A stretch of 64,000 nucleotides of DNA from Haloterrigena salifodinae. Lineage in GTDB: Archaea > Halobacteriota > Halobacteria > Halobacteriales > Natrialbaceae. The stretch spans positions 124,001 to 188,000 of the forward strand of contig NZ_RQWN01000004.1 in assembly GCF_003977755.1 (NCBI RefSeq), given 5' to 3'. This document shows positions 8,670 to 18,115 of this stretch, piece by piece. A program made the position numbers and the translations under genes. Under the pieces are notes generated by a model. That model was not told where the DNA came from. It made no database searches and saw only the letters and a list, made by a program, of their open reading frames with translations. Positions within the stretch are counted from its first letter, which is position 1. The number at the start of each line of letters is the position of its first letter.

Positions 8670-10898
8670 ATGAGTGGTTACGAGAACCTCGACGTATCCG
8701 AAATACGCGATTCGCTGCAACGCCACGTCGATATGTCGGAGTACGAGTCGCAGGTGTATCTCGCGCTCGTTCAAAACGGAAAGCAATCGATGCGAGACCT
8801 ATCCGAGGCGAGCGACGTCCCAAAACAGCGCGTATACGACATCGTCGAGGAACTCAGGGAGCAGGGCTTCGTCGAGCTCGACGACAGTTATCCCAAGAAG
8901 GCGTACGCGGTCGATCCCACGAAGACGCTTGGCCCGATCCAGACGCACGTCGAACAGGTCCAAAACGCGCTCGAGGAGTTTCACAAGTCGGTGTCCGACG
9001 TCGATAGCGGCGTCGCACAGTTCAGGAACCAGTCGACAATCGAGAAGTACATCTTCGAACTCCTCGACAGCGCCGAACGGACGATCTTCCTGATGACGTC
9101 CGTCGATCGACTGCAGATCTTCGAGGACGCGCTACGCGACAACTCCGACGTCCAGATCCGCGTCGTACTCACTGATCTCGACGAGGGGCACGTCGTCGAC
9201 GACCGTATCGAACTCAACAGTCCTATCCGCGAGTTTGCCGACTACGTCCGGGGGACCGTTCGTAGCGAACCGCTCGTACTCAGTGTGGATCGAAGTGCCG
9301 GGTTCTTTTGGCCGAGTACTACCGACGCACGTCGCCAGCCTCAGGAGGGATTCTACGTCACCGATGAGGAACTCGCGTTCATGTTCGATCGGTTCCTCTC
9401 GGACACGGTCTGGCCGCTCGGGTATCCGGTCAATCCCGATCAGCGCTGCTCTATCACGCTTCCGCAACGGTACTATCGGATCCACGATTGCCTCTCCGAC
9501 CTCGAGGTACTCACCGACTCCGTTCCCCTCCGAACTCTGACAGTCCGGTTCGAGGGGTACGACAACGTGACTGGCCAGCAGACCTCTCGAGAGGGCCGAC
9601 TCGCCGGGTACTACGCGCCGGAGTTCGATGACCAGGCGTACCTCGAAGTCGACATTGTTGAGGGCGACGATGAGCAGTCTCTGACGGTGACAGTCGGCGG
9701 CTGGCACTCGCGTCAGGAAGACTACATGGCGACGAGCATTGAACTGGAGAAACACGAAGACTGGTCCGCTGAAGAACTCGACGACGAGACGCTCGCACAC
9801 ATCGAGACGTGCCGGACGGAGCTCCCCGAGGAAATCGCCGGCGACGTCATCGTCGGCTTCGACGGTTACATCGACTATATCAGATCACTGGTCGGGGAAC
9901 GGAAGAGTCCTCGAATGTACGATGAGATCAGCGAGTTCGACACGCTGCGAGAGATGATCACGAGGGCATCGGCTCAGGACAAGACGCTCCAGTTCGAGTG
10001 GGTCGAGAGCAGGCGCTTGCCCGGCGGCCACACTGCCCACGTCGGACAGGTACTCGATACGGCCGGATACGATACTGAACTCGTCGGGTTCTTCGGGCAG
10101 CCGATTCGGAACGAGTTCAGCGACGCGTTCGACGACGACGCGCTCCTCAGCCTGGGACAGCCGACCGTGACGGAGTATCTACAGTTCGGCGACGGGAAGG
10201 TCCTGTTCACCGACTCCAGTGGACATCAAGCGTTGAACTGGGAAACGCTCAGAGAATACGTGCCGCTCGAAGATATCGTCGATCGACTCGACGAGACTGA
10301 TCTCGTGAGCATCGGCGGCTGGGCGCTCATCCCCGAGATATCGACGATCTGGGAGGGAATCTACGAGCAGGTGTATCCGCTGCTCTCGTCGCCGCCCGAC
10401 GACATCATCGTCTGTACGAGCGACGTGCATCGCCTAACGGAGACGACGCTCCGGTCGGATCTGGAGTCGTTGAGTATCCTCAACGATGCGATCCCAGTGA
10501 CGGTCGTGACGACCAGCGAACAGGCCGCACACTTGAGTGACGCTCTTCTGTCCGGCGACCGGGGGAAGCGAGCGCTCCACGCAACGGCAGAGTCACTTTG
10601 CCGCGAGATCGGCGTGTCTCGGGTCGCGGTGACCGCTGCGAAAGAGTCCGTCCTCGCCGGCCCCCACGGGAGCCAACGGATCCGATCGGCCCTGATTTCC
10701 GACCCGGCAGAGGAAGGGACGTTTGAGGATCACTTCAGCGCAGGTATCGCCCTGGGTCGCGCCGAGGACCTCTCGGACACATCGACACTCGCACTCGGAA
10801 TCGCAGTGGCGAGTTACTTCAAACAGTACCAGGAGACGCCGTCTCTGTCTGATATTCGGACGTTTCTCGATACCTATGAGGATCAGGGACCGGCCTGA
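8670..10898 (+). CDS. TrmB-family regulator fused to a C-terminal ribokinase-fold (PfkB-like) domain
   Basis: 742 residues, about twice a normal TrmB. A winged HTH lies at about 20-80. A phospholipase-D-like TrmB middle domain follows at about 110-250 (LLDSAERTIFLMTS). A TrmB C-terminal sugar-binding-like beta domain covers about 275-370. From residue 390 there is a separate domain resembling ribokinase-family kinases: GDVIVGFDGYIDYI (391-404), GGHTAHVG near 452, and FEDHFSAGIALG (685-696) where the GAGD catalytic loop should be. The conserved Gly-Ala-Gly before the Asp is replaced by Thr-Phe-Glu, so the domain may bind sugar without phosphorylating it. TrmB proteins repress or activate sugar genes on binding sugars. 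The placement between fructan hydrolase and importer genes makes this the likely local sensor-regulator. Confidence 0.82.
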   Translation: MSGYENLDVSEIRDSLQRHVDMSEYESQVYLALVQNGKQSMRDLSEASDVPKQRVYDIVEELREQGFVELDDSYPKKAYAVDPTKTLGPIQTHVEQVQNALEEFHKSVSDVDSGVAQFRNQSTIEKYIFELLDSAERTIFLMTSVDRLQIFEDALRDNSDVQIRVVLTDLDEGHVVDDRIELNSPIREFADYVRGTVRSEPLVLSVDRSAGFFWPSTTDARRQPQEGFYVTDEELAFMFDRFLSDTVWPLGYPVNPDQRCSITLPQRYYRIHDCLSDLEVLTDSVPLRTLTVRFEGYDNVTGQQTSREGRLAGYYAPEFDDQAYLEVDIVEGDDEQSLTVTVGGWHSRQEDYMATSIELEKHEDWSAEELDDETLAHIETCRTELPEEIAGDVIVGFDGYIDYIRSLVGERKSPRMYDEISEFDTLREMITRASAQDKTLQFEWVESRRLPGGHTAHVGQVLDTAGYDTELVGFFGQPIRNEFSDAFDDDALLSLGQPTVTEYLQFGDGKVLFTDSSGHQALNWETLREYVPLEDIVDRLDETDLVSIGGWALIPEISTIWEGIYEQVYPLLSSPPDDIIVCTSDVHRLTETTLRSDLESLSILNDAIPVTVVTTSEQAAHLSDALLSGDRGKRALHATAESLCREIGVSRVAVTAAKESVLAGPHGSQRIRSALISDPAEEGTFEDHFSAGIALGRAEDLSDTSTLALGIAVASYFKQYQETPSLSDIRTFLDTYEDQGPA

Positions 10899-10956
10899 GA
10901 CGGCACTAGTACTCGGTTCGGCGCCGTGCGGTTTCGCGGGAGAACACGGCCGTCGA

Positions 10957-11238
10957 TTAGCGGTCCGTGACGACGAGGAGACCCCAGAGAGCCATGACGA
11001 ACAGGAGACAGATTCCGAGCGCCAGAGCTGCCGCGCCGAGTAGCCCCGCAGTCTGGTGGGCGAGTTTCGTGTTGTCTGTCAGTGGACCAGACGCGGCATC
11101 GACCGTCGCTCCGAGAACGGCCAGTAGGACGGTCGCCCCGAACGTGTACAATAGCGCCCGGTACTGATCGAGCAGGATACGGACCCGGCTGCGCTCCCGG
11201 CCACCTTCGGTGTCCCAGTCGGTGTCGTTCACGCTCAT
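10957..11238 (-). CDS. Small two-helix membrane protein of the importer operon
   Basis: 93 residues with two hydrophobic segments (about 30-50 and 65-90) and a charged N-terminus rich in Asp, Glu and Arg. It overlaps the stop of the upstream ABC ATPase gene by 4 bp (ATGA-type overlap), so translation is probably coupled. It is the last gene of the oligopeptide-type transporter operon. No family is recognised. A role as a small accessory subunit of the transporter is inferred only from position. Confidence 0.65.
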   Translation of the reverse strand: MSVNDTDWDTEGGRERSRVRILLDQYRALLYTFGATVLLAVLGATVDAASGPLTDNTKLAHQTAGLLGAAALALGICLLFVMALWGLLVVTDR

Positions 11239-13523
11239 CGGTCCTCCCCCCGTACGTCCCCGAAGTGATCGTCCGAGGTCCGCTCGCCGCCGTCCGGTGC
11301 CGTGCGTTCTTCGGGCGGACGGTCGGGTCCGAAGATGGACTCATCGCCATCGGCACCGTCGAGCGGTTCGCTGTCCCAGTAGGGATGGTCACTATCGCAC
11401 TCGCGGAAGCAGGCGATCGCGTGATCGTCCGAACCCCCGCTCGCCGGATCAAGTGACGGACACTCCTCGGTGCAGTGCTTTCGGGCTTTCGGACACCGCG
11501 TCTGGAACGAACAGCCGCTTGGGGGGTCGACGGGATCCGGAATGTCGATGCTCCGCACCGGTAGTTCCCCACTGCTGTCGTCCGGGTCGATGTCCGCCGT
11601 CGACCAGCGAAGAATCTTCGTGTAGGGATGACGCGGATTCTGGATGATTTCCTCGGCGGGGCCGATTTCGACGATATTTCCGAGGTACATCACGCCGATC
11701 CGGCCGTCGACCCTTCCAGCGAGATACCGCGCGTTCTCGAAGTTGTGCGAGATGAACAGGTACGACGTATCAAACCGCTGTTGCAGTTCGAGCATCAGAT
11801 CCATCATCTCGACGCGGAGCGATACGTCCAGTGCACTCACCGCTTCGTCAGCCAGGATCAGGTCCGGGTTCATGAACAGTGCGCGCACGAGCGCAACGCG
11901 CTGTTTCTCACCACCGGATAGCTGGTGTGGGTACCGTTCGGCGTAATCACGTGCCGGAGAGAGGCCGACGTACTCGAGCATCGCGATGGTCCGTTCCCGT
12001 CGATCCTTGAAACTGAGGTCGTCCTGGGCCTGCTTGAGCGGTGTCTCGAGGATCTCCTGAACGCTCCGGTTGGGATTTAGCGAACTTCCCGGGTCCTGGT
12101 GGATGATCTGTAGCGCCGAGCGGATCTCGTCGTAGGCGTCGTCACCGCCGTCGCGAGCCTCCCAGACGTCGACTCCCCGATGCGAAACCCTCCCGTTGGT
12201 CGGTCGCTGGACACCGATAGCAGTCTTTCCGAGCGTCGTCTTGCCACAGCCAGATTCACCGACGAGCGCGACCACGTCGTTCTCGTAGATATCGAGGGTG
12301 ACGTTATTGACGGCATAGACAGTCTCGCTATCGCCAGTGAGTTTCGACCGAAGTCCCGAGCTCTGTTCGAAGTGGACGTCCACGTCGTTGAGCGAGAGTA
12401 CCGAATCATCTGACTGGCGACCTGTCACGACGTCTGTTTCAACCTGTTCGGGGCTTTCGGTCGGATCGAATGGGATCTCCTCACGCGCTCGCTCCCAGTG
12501 GTGACAGGCCGTCTCGTGGTCAGCACTGACGTCGAAGAACGGCGGGTCTTCGGACCGACACTCGCCGGTTGCCAGTGGACACCGAGACGCGTACCGGCAG
12601 CCGGTCGCCGTATTGACTGGATCGGGTGCCTGTCCCTCGATCGGTGTCATCGAGTCTAGTGGCGTTTCAAGGTTCGGGACGGCGTTGAGCAGGTCCCTCG
12701 TGTATGGGTGGGCGGGATCGCGGAGGATTTCGTCGGTCGGGCCGACCTCCGCCATCTGGAAGGCGTACAGGACGCCGATCCGGTCCGCTAGACCAGCTAC
12801 CAGTGGGAGGTCGTGAGTGATGAACACGACGGTGAGATCGTACCGCTCTTGGAGGTTCTCCAGAAGGCCGAGGATAGATCGCTGCATCAATAGGTCGAGC
12901 GCCGCGGTCGGCTCGTCCATCACCAGCACTCGCGGTTTCAACACTAGCGAGAGCGCGATGAGTGCTCGCTGCTGCATTCCGCCACTCAGTTCGTGGGGGT
13001 ACGCATCGAGCACCCGATCGGGATCGAGGTGGAGTTCTCGAAACAGCTTACGCGCGTGGTCCATCCCCGACTTGAGGTCGTGGTCGTGTGCCTTCAGCGT
13101 CTCCGTGAAGTGATCCCTGATCCGCTGGGTCGGATTGAACGAACTCATCGCGCCCTGAAACACCATCGAAATCTCCTTCCAACGGTATCGTTTCAGCAGG
13201 TCACGATCAGCATTCGCGATGTCGACCGGATCGCCGTCCTCGGGGTGATAGATCACTTCCCCGGAGAGTTGGCCCGGATCGACGACCGCGTCGAGGAGCG
13301 CCGAGGCGAACATTGACTTCCCAGAGCCCGACTCGCCGACGACGCCGAGGATTTCGCTCTGGCGGATATCCATCGAGACGTCGTCGAGGACCCGCGACGT
13401 CCCGCGGCCCATATCGAACTCGACCGAGGCGTTTCGAACCTCCAGAATCACGTCTTGGTCAGCTGACTCTGCGTTCGTTTGTCGTACTACTTCGCGTTCG
13501 TGTGTTTCGTAGTCGGAACTCAT
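11235..13523 (-). CDS. Fused double ATP-binding subunit of an oligopeptide/dipeptide-type ABC importer (OppD-OppF type)
   Basis: 762 residues. Two complete ABC modules lie in one chain. The first has Walker A GESGSGKS near residue 60, signature LSGGM and Walker B VLVMDEPT. The second has GESGCGKT near 420, LSGGE and LILADEAV. Each module ends in the cysteine-containing C-terminal extension typical of this subfamily (GCRYASRCPLATGEC and GCSFQTRCPKARKHC), which in related importers can carry an iron-sulfur cluster. It powers the DppB/DppC-type permeases encoded just upstream. A gene order with a GH32 enzyme inside the operon indicates fructo-oligosaccharide rather than peptide cargo; this is inferred. 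Confidence 0.92.
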   Translation of the reverse strand: MSSDYETHEREVVRQTNAESADQDVILEVRNASVEFDMGRGTSRVLDDVSMDIRQSEILGVVGESGSGKSMFASALLDAVVDPGQLSGEVIYHPEDGDPVDIANADRDLLKRYRWKEISMVFQGAMSSFNPTQRIRDHFTETLKAHDHDLKSGMDHARKLFRELHLDPDRVLDAYPHELSGGMQQRALIALSLVLKPRVLVMDEPTAALDLLMQRSILGLLENLQERYDLTVVFITHDLPLVAGLADRIGVLYAFQMAEVGPTDEILRDPAHPYTRDLLNAVPNLETPLDSMTPIEGQAPDPVNTATGCRYASRCPLATGECRSEDPPFFDVSADHETACHHWERAREEIPFDPTESPEQVETDVVTGRQSDDSVLSLNDVDVHFEQSSGLRSKLTGDSETVYAVNNVTLDIYENDVVALVGESGCGKTTLGKTAIGVQRPTNGRVSHRGVDVWEARDGGDDAYDEIRSALQIIHQDPGSSLNPNRSVQEILETPLKQAQDDLSFKDRRERTIAMLEYVGLSPARDYAERYPHQLSGGEKQRVALVRALFMNPDLILADEAVSALDVSLRVEMMDLMLELQQRFDTSYLFISHNFENARYLAGRVDGRIGVMYLGNIVEIGPAEEIIQNPRHPYTKILRWSTADIDPDDSSGELPVRSIDIPDPVDPPSGCSFQTRCPKARKHCTEECPSLDPASGGSDDHAIACFRECDSDHPYWDSEPLDGADGDESIFGPDRPPEERTAPDGGERTSDDHFGDVRGEDR

Positions 13524-13584
13524 GAGTACACCTTCGTTTGCGACGAGTGGCTATCTGCCGTGACCGTCCATTCGAGCGCAATCA

Positions 13585-14583
13585 TCACTTAGCCTCCCCG
13601 CCTTCGTGGCGGTCGCGAACCCTGACATTGACGACACGGTCGAGCCCCTGGGAGAGCATGATGAGTCCCCACGATAGGAGCACGATCGTCAGGAGTGGCC
13701 ACAACACCGTGTAGTACAGCTGTGGCGACGTGACTGCACCGGCGTTGTACGCCTTCTCCAGCATCACGCCCCAGTTGACGCCCTCGACCGGAAGCACCCC
13801 GAGGAAGTACAGCGCTACGGAGTTGAAGATCACTCCTCGCCCCGACATCACGAAATTGACGAGGATAAGCGGGAGGAGCTGCGGCGTGATGTCCTTGCGC
13901 AGGATCGATCCGGTCGAGACGCCCATGATCCGCGAGGCCTCGACGTACGCCTCTTCCCGGATCGTGAGGACCTGAGATCTGAGCGATCGCGCCGTCCCGG
14001 CCCACGCGTTGATCGACACGAGGATACCGACGAGGATCGGGCTGGTCGGCTCCCAGATCGCGCCGACGATGATGATCAGCGGGAGCCCGGGAATCATTAT
14101 CGCCGTGTCAGTCAGCGTCATCAGTATTTCGTCGGCTCGCCCGCCTTTGTAACCCGAGACGATACCGACGAACGCGCCGATCCCGGTAGCGAACACTGCC
14201 CCGCCCATCAGCATTAACAGCATGTCCGGGGTCGCGTGGATCAATAGCGCGGCGATGTCCTGTCCGAACTGGTCAGTGCCGAGCGGGTTCTCGCCGAAAT
14301 AGGACGGACTGTCCCATTTATTCCCGTCCTGATACGTCGGTGACTCGACGAGCCAGACGCCGACCGTTCCGGCAAGGACGAACCCGAACAGGATCAGGAA
14401 TCCGGCCTTGAAACGCCAGTCGGACCACGCCAGCAGGAACGTTTCCCAGTGTCCGCGAAGGTCCTTGGCGATCCGATCGCGTCGGGTGACGTCCTCCACG
14501 GAAACGCTCTCAAGCGGGATCTCCGCCGCGTTGATATCGCCGCCGTCGGCCATCGGATTCCTGTCCTCGTCAGTAGGCTTCAC
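13585..14583 (-). CDS. ABC importer permease, DppC/OppC type
   Basis: About 333 residues with an N-terminal cytoplasmic tail, a first membrane helix at about 60-85 of the protein, then a large extracytoplasmic loop and five more helices. The permease coupling motif region (EAYVEASRIMGVS) contacts the ATPase. GTG 14583 is chosen because a GGTG-rich ribosome-binding stretch lies just before it. GTG 14607 and ATG 14553 are alternatives. The gene overlaps the end of the DppB-type permease gene by 14 bp, so the two are translationally coupled. Confidence 0.88.
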   Translation of the reverse strand: MKPTDEDRNPMADGGDINAAEIPLESVSVEDVTRRDRIAKDLRGHWETFLLAWSDWRFKAGFLILFGFVLAGTVGVWLVESPTYQDGNKWDSPSYFGENPLGTDQFGQDIAALLIHATPDMLLMLMGGAVFATGIGAFVGIVSGYKGGRADEILMTLTDTAIMIPGLPLIIIVGAIWEPTSPILVGILVSINAWAGTARSLRSQVLTIREEAYVEASRIMGVSTGSILRKDITPQLLPLILVNFVMSGRGVIFNSVALYFLGVLPVEGVNWGVMLEKAYNAGAVTSPQLYYTVLWPLLTIVLLSWGLIMLSQGLDRVVNVRVRDRHEGGEAK

Positions 14584-15580
14584 TGGAATCACCCCCGGCA
14601 CCCGCACGCGGATCGATCAGCCCGTAGGTGAGATCGGCGATCGTGACCGCGATGACGACTGCGACCGATATGATGAGGAATCCACCCATCATCAACGGAT
14701 AGTCGCGCGCCGTGATCGCGTTGAAGAAGTAGTACCCGACGCCCGGATACTGGAAAATGTCCTCGAGGATGATCGAACCCCCGAAGATGAACCCGATCTG
14801 GATGACGAAGCCGGTGTAGATCGGGAGGATTGCGTTCCGAGCCACGTACTGGTTCGCGATGCGACTCGTAGGGAGCATCCGCAACCGTGCGACACGGATG
14901 TAATCCTCTCCGAGTACTCTGATACTGTTGCTCCGCATCGCGAGCGTCTGGACGCCGAAGCCCGTGATAATAACCGAGAGCATTGGCAGGGTCGCGTGTC
15001 GTAGCACGTCTACTATGAACGGGAGGTTGAAGCCCGGTGTGACGCCGAGGCTCGTTCTGCCGGAGAGCGGATACATTCCCAGGTTCGTGACGAAGATCGC
15101 GATGAGAATGATCGCCGCCACGTAATAGGGGACGGAGTTCATCACGATTGCGACAGTGCTGACGGCCGAGTCAAGCCGACTCCCCTCCTTGTAAGCGAGG
15201 AGCGCGCCAAGCGAGATCGAAATCGCGAACGTCACGAGCATCGCCGTTCCGAGGACGAACAGCGTCCACGGGATCGCCTCCGCGTAGATCTGGGCGACTG
15301 GCTCGTTATAGTACGTCGATTCGCCGAGGTCGCCCTGAAGGACGCTGGTGACGTAGTTCAGGTACTGCACGTAGATCGGTTCGTCTGGCTTGACACCGAC
15401 GTACGCCTGCACCATCTGGTCGATCTGCTCGGACGGCATGTTCGGATTTTGCTTGCGAAGTTTCGCTCGCATGTAATCGACAGGGCCGCCGGGCATCAGA
15501 CGTGTCAGACCGAACGTGATCGTGATGACCAGCACCAGAGTCACGAACGATCGGATCACACGCTTTACGTAGTAGTTCAT
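14570..15580 (-). CDS. ABC importer permease, DppB/OppB type
   Basis: 336 residues with six predicted membrane helices. The N-terminal MNYYVKRVIRSFVTLVLVI signature and the coupling loop GEDYIRVARLRML are classical for DppB/OppB permeases. It pairs with the overlapping DppC-type gene. A strong GGAGG ribosome-binding site precedes the ATG, so unlike many genes here this one seems to be read from a leadered transcript. AT-rich sequence at 15650-15680 may hold a promoter. Confidence 0.9.
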   Translation of the reverse strand: MNYYVKRVIRSFVTLVLVITITFGLTRLMPGGPVDYMRAKLRKQNPNMPSEQIDQMVQAYVGVKPDEPIYVQYLNYVTSVLQGDLGESTYYNEPVAQIYAEAIPWTLFVLGTAMLVTFAISISLGALLAYKEGSRLDSAVSTVAIVMNSVPYYVAAIILIAIFVTNLGMYPLSGRTSLGVTPGFNLPFIVDVLRHATLPMLSVIITGFGVQTLAMRSNSIRVLGEDYIRVARLRMLPTSRIANQYVARNAILPIYTGFVIQIGFIFGGSIILEDIFQYPGVGYYFFNAITARDYPLMMGGFLIISVAVVIAVTIADLTYGLIDPRAGAGGDSSEAY

Positions 15581-15679
15581 CCGCGGCGCCCCTCCGTCGT
15601 ATTTTTCACTCTCATAGTGCTATCAATTGTGACAGGCAGAATCACACGATGAAACGGTATATACTTAACGGTCATTATA

Positions 15680-17902
15680 TCAATCAAGGTTTATTTCGGG
15701 GTTTGAGGTCGCCTCGGCGCTCGAGTCGTCCGTGAATGCGGACTCCAGCGACCACATGTCTGCCGAGTAGAGTTCGACGGCTCCGCCGACCGCCTCGAGC
15801 GAGACGCCGGTGCTATCGGGCCGAGTCGGGTAGATTCGGCTGCTCACACTGGTTCGGTCGTTGACGAACACTTCGATGACTGAAGCGTCGACGAGCACGT
15901 GCAGGTGCACGATGCCGTCGTCGGACTGGGGTACCTCGTCGATTGACTGCGGATCGGAATTTGCGGCGTCCGAGAGGCTGGAGTGTTCACGATCGACGAT
16001 CAGACGATTGCCGTCCGTGTACCGGATCGATGTTCGTTCCTCGCTGTCATCGGAGCATGCGACGACAAGCTCGAACGCGTCAGCACCGTCAAGTTCCAGT
16101 TCGAGTTGAATTTCCAGTGCGTCGCCAGAGACACCGTCACACGGTGACGGATCGTCCGGGGAGAGCGTCTGACGGTCGATCGTCTCGCGTTCTCCCCGAA
16201 GACGAGTGAGTTCCTCGGCCGGCTGCACTACAAGAGTACCGTCGGACGAAAGCGAGAGCGAACGAGGGACAGACATGGCACCAGACCACCCCGCGTCCCA
16301 CTGCGCGGACGCACTGCGATCCTCACGGATCCAGCCCCACGAGAGGTACCGCCCGTCGCCGTCGGGGATTGATTGGGCGGCGTAGTAGTTCCCGTGATCG
16401 AGCGTCCCCGAGTCCTCTCGGTTGAACGTCTGACCGTCGAACGTTCCGAGGAAGTACGCGACCTTGTCGTAGTTCGAGACCTGCAGCAGCTGCAGGTCAC
16501 CAAAGTCGAGTAGTTCCGGGCACTCCCAGATCGGCCCGTCTTCGTCGCGGTCTCCGACTAGGATTGGACCGACGTACGCCCAATCGAGAAGATCGTCCGA
16601 CTGATACAACAGCGCCGTTCCACCGGCATCCTCGGTCCCGGAGCCGATGAGGTGATACCAGGTTCCGTCCTCCTTCCAGACGTCGTGGTCGCGAAACTCG
16701 GCGTTCCAGTCGTCGTTCGCGAGGATCTGCGGCCGCTCGGGAGGGTCGGTGATGATCGGATTCTGTGGGGACTTCTGCCAGGTATCGAGGTCGTCATCAG
16801 CCGCGCGAGCGAGACAGGGGAGCTGATCATGTCCGTCGCCGCCGGTGTAGACGAACGTGGGGACGTCGTCATCAAGTACCGTACAGCCTGACCAACACCC
16901 GTGCCGGTCCGGTCCCCCTGCGTCGGGCTCTAGCGCGATGGGCCTATCCTCCCAGTGAACGAGGTCGTCGCTCACCGCATGCCCCCAGTGGATCGATCCG
17001 TGGTACGGTCCAGCCGGGTTGTACTGGTAGAACAGGTGATACTCGCCGTTGCATTTGACTAGTCCGTTCGGATCGTTCATCCAGTTTGCCGGTGGCGTAA
17101 AATGGTACGAGGGGCGGTGAGGATCATCGTCAATCTCTGTCCTGACCTGTGTCAGTTCCGCGCCACTCCGCGGTCGAGTGTACATCGCGGCCTCCCCGCG
17201 GGCGATATGCTTGATCGTCCCGCGAAGAATCATCCGAAGTGTCGTCAGGTACTCCGACGGCACGCCATCGAACGTGAAGTGTTGGCCGATACCGACGACG
17301 GTTCCCGCCCCGACTTGCCAGCCGATGACGCTGTTCTCTCGGGGGACGTCCGTCTCACCGACAGCGGCGCTCGCGAGAACCGTTCCACGCTTCGGGATCC
17401 GGCGTTCGTAGGCCACTCGAGGTGTCGATTCGCTACGGGACGGCTGCGTGTGAACGCGGTTTCCGTCACATGACTCGAACAGGTCGGCGTCGGCGAACCG
17501 CGAACCGACCAGGAACCCCGCCGGGCGCTGCCCCCACTTGTGGACTGGTTTGTACGTCTCGTCGATGAGGTCCGGCGGCTGCGGATCGATCCCCAACTCC
17601 TCGACGGTCGTGACTCCGTGTAGACTCAACAGAAGTCCGCCGCCCCCGTCGAGATACGCCATCAATGCGTCGACCGCACCGGAAGGGAACGTTTCGTCCG
17701 CGAAAGAGAGATCACGGTGCCACCAGAGCGCGTCGAACGACGACAGCGATTGTTCCGTCGGTAGATCCTCGAGTGAAACACAATCCACGCCCGCCATGTC
17801 CCGTACAGCTCGAAGCGCTGCGCACTGTTCGTCCGTCAATTCACCCGCGGTCAGAAACCCAAGGCTGGGAGAGTCTTTCGACTCTGAGTCCTCAGCTTGC
17901 AT
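15680..17902 (-). CDS. GH32 beta-fructosidase with N-terminal class-I glutamine-amidotransferase-like domain
   Basis: 740 residues from ATG 17902. An upstream in-frame start at 17935 is rejected because a TATA box (tttatacta) lies about 25 nt before 17902. Residues 1-235 form a ThuA/amidotransferase-like alpha/beta domain (SFDALWWHRD, YLDGGGGLLLSLHG) that may bind sugars but lacks an obvious catalytic Cys. The GH32 propeller follows: NWMNDPNG with canonical nucleophile Asp, FRDHDVW (Pro of the RDP motif replaced by His) and WECPEL with the acid/base Glu. A beta-sandwich completes the protein. No export signal, so the protein is cytoplasmic. It sits between the solute-binding protein and permease genes, which ties imported substrate to fructoside hydrolysis. 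Confidence 0.88.
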   Translation of the reverse strand: MQAEDSESKDSPSLGFLTAGELTDEQCAALRAVRDMAGVDCVSLEDLPTEQSLSSFDALWWHRDLSFADETFPSGAVDALMAYLDGGGGLLLSLHGVTTVEELGIDPQPPDLIDETYKPVHKWGQRPAGFLVGSRFADADLFESCDGNRVHTQPSRSESTPRVAYERRIPKRGTVLASAAVGETDVPRENSVIGWQVGAGTVVGIGQHFTFDGVPSEYLTTLRMILRGTIKHIARGEAAMYTRPRSGAELTQVRTEIDDDPHRPSYHFTPPANWMNDPNGLVKCNGEYHLFYQYNPAGPYHGSIHWGHAVSDDLVHWEDRPIALEPDAGGPDRHGCWSGCTVLDDDVPTFVYTGGDGHDQLPCLARAADDDLDTWQKSPQNPIITDPPERPQILANDDWNAEFRDHDVWKEDGTWYHLIGSGTEDAGGTALLYQSDDLLDWAYVGPILVGDRDEDGPIWECPELLDFGDLQLLQVSNYDKVAYFLGTFDGQTFNREDSGTLDHGNYYAAQSIPDGDGRYLSWGWIREDRSASAQWDAGWSGAMSVPRSLSLSSDGTLVVQPAEELTRLRGERETIDRQTLSPDDPSPCDGVSGDALEIQLELELDGADAFELVVACSDDSEERTSIRYTDGNRLIVDREHSSLSDAANSDPQSIDEVPQSDDGIVHLHVLVDASVIEVFVNDRTSVSSRIYPTRPDSTGVSLEAVGGAVELYSADMWSLESAFTDDSSAEATSNPEINLD

Positions 17903-18115
17903 ATCTATCACACGGTGTTTATAGTATAAAAGCATTTTGGCCTCTATTGAAATCCGAGCAAAGGAAGACCCTAGGTTCCGATTTCCATAGGGCAGATAAC
18001 GATACCTGGGGTGTTTAAGTACTTAACGGGTGCAGCAGCTACTCCACACCGAGGGGCGGTCGGAATCGGGAGCAACACGCTCACGTAACCGATCGTTGCG
18101 AGCCAGGACGTTCGC

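Noticed and set aside
9132-9800. 222-codon minus frame inside the TrmB fusion gene
   Set aside because: Antisense to a well-supported gene with domain motifs; no domain of its own.
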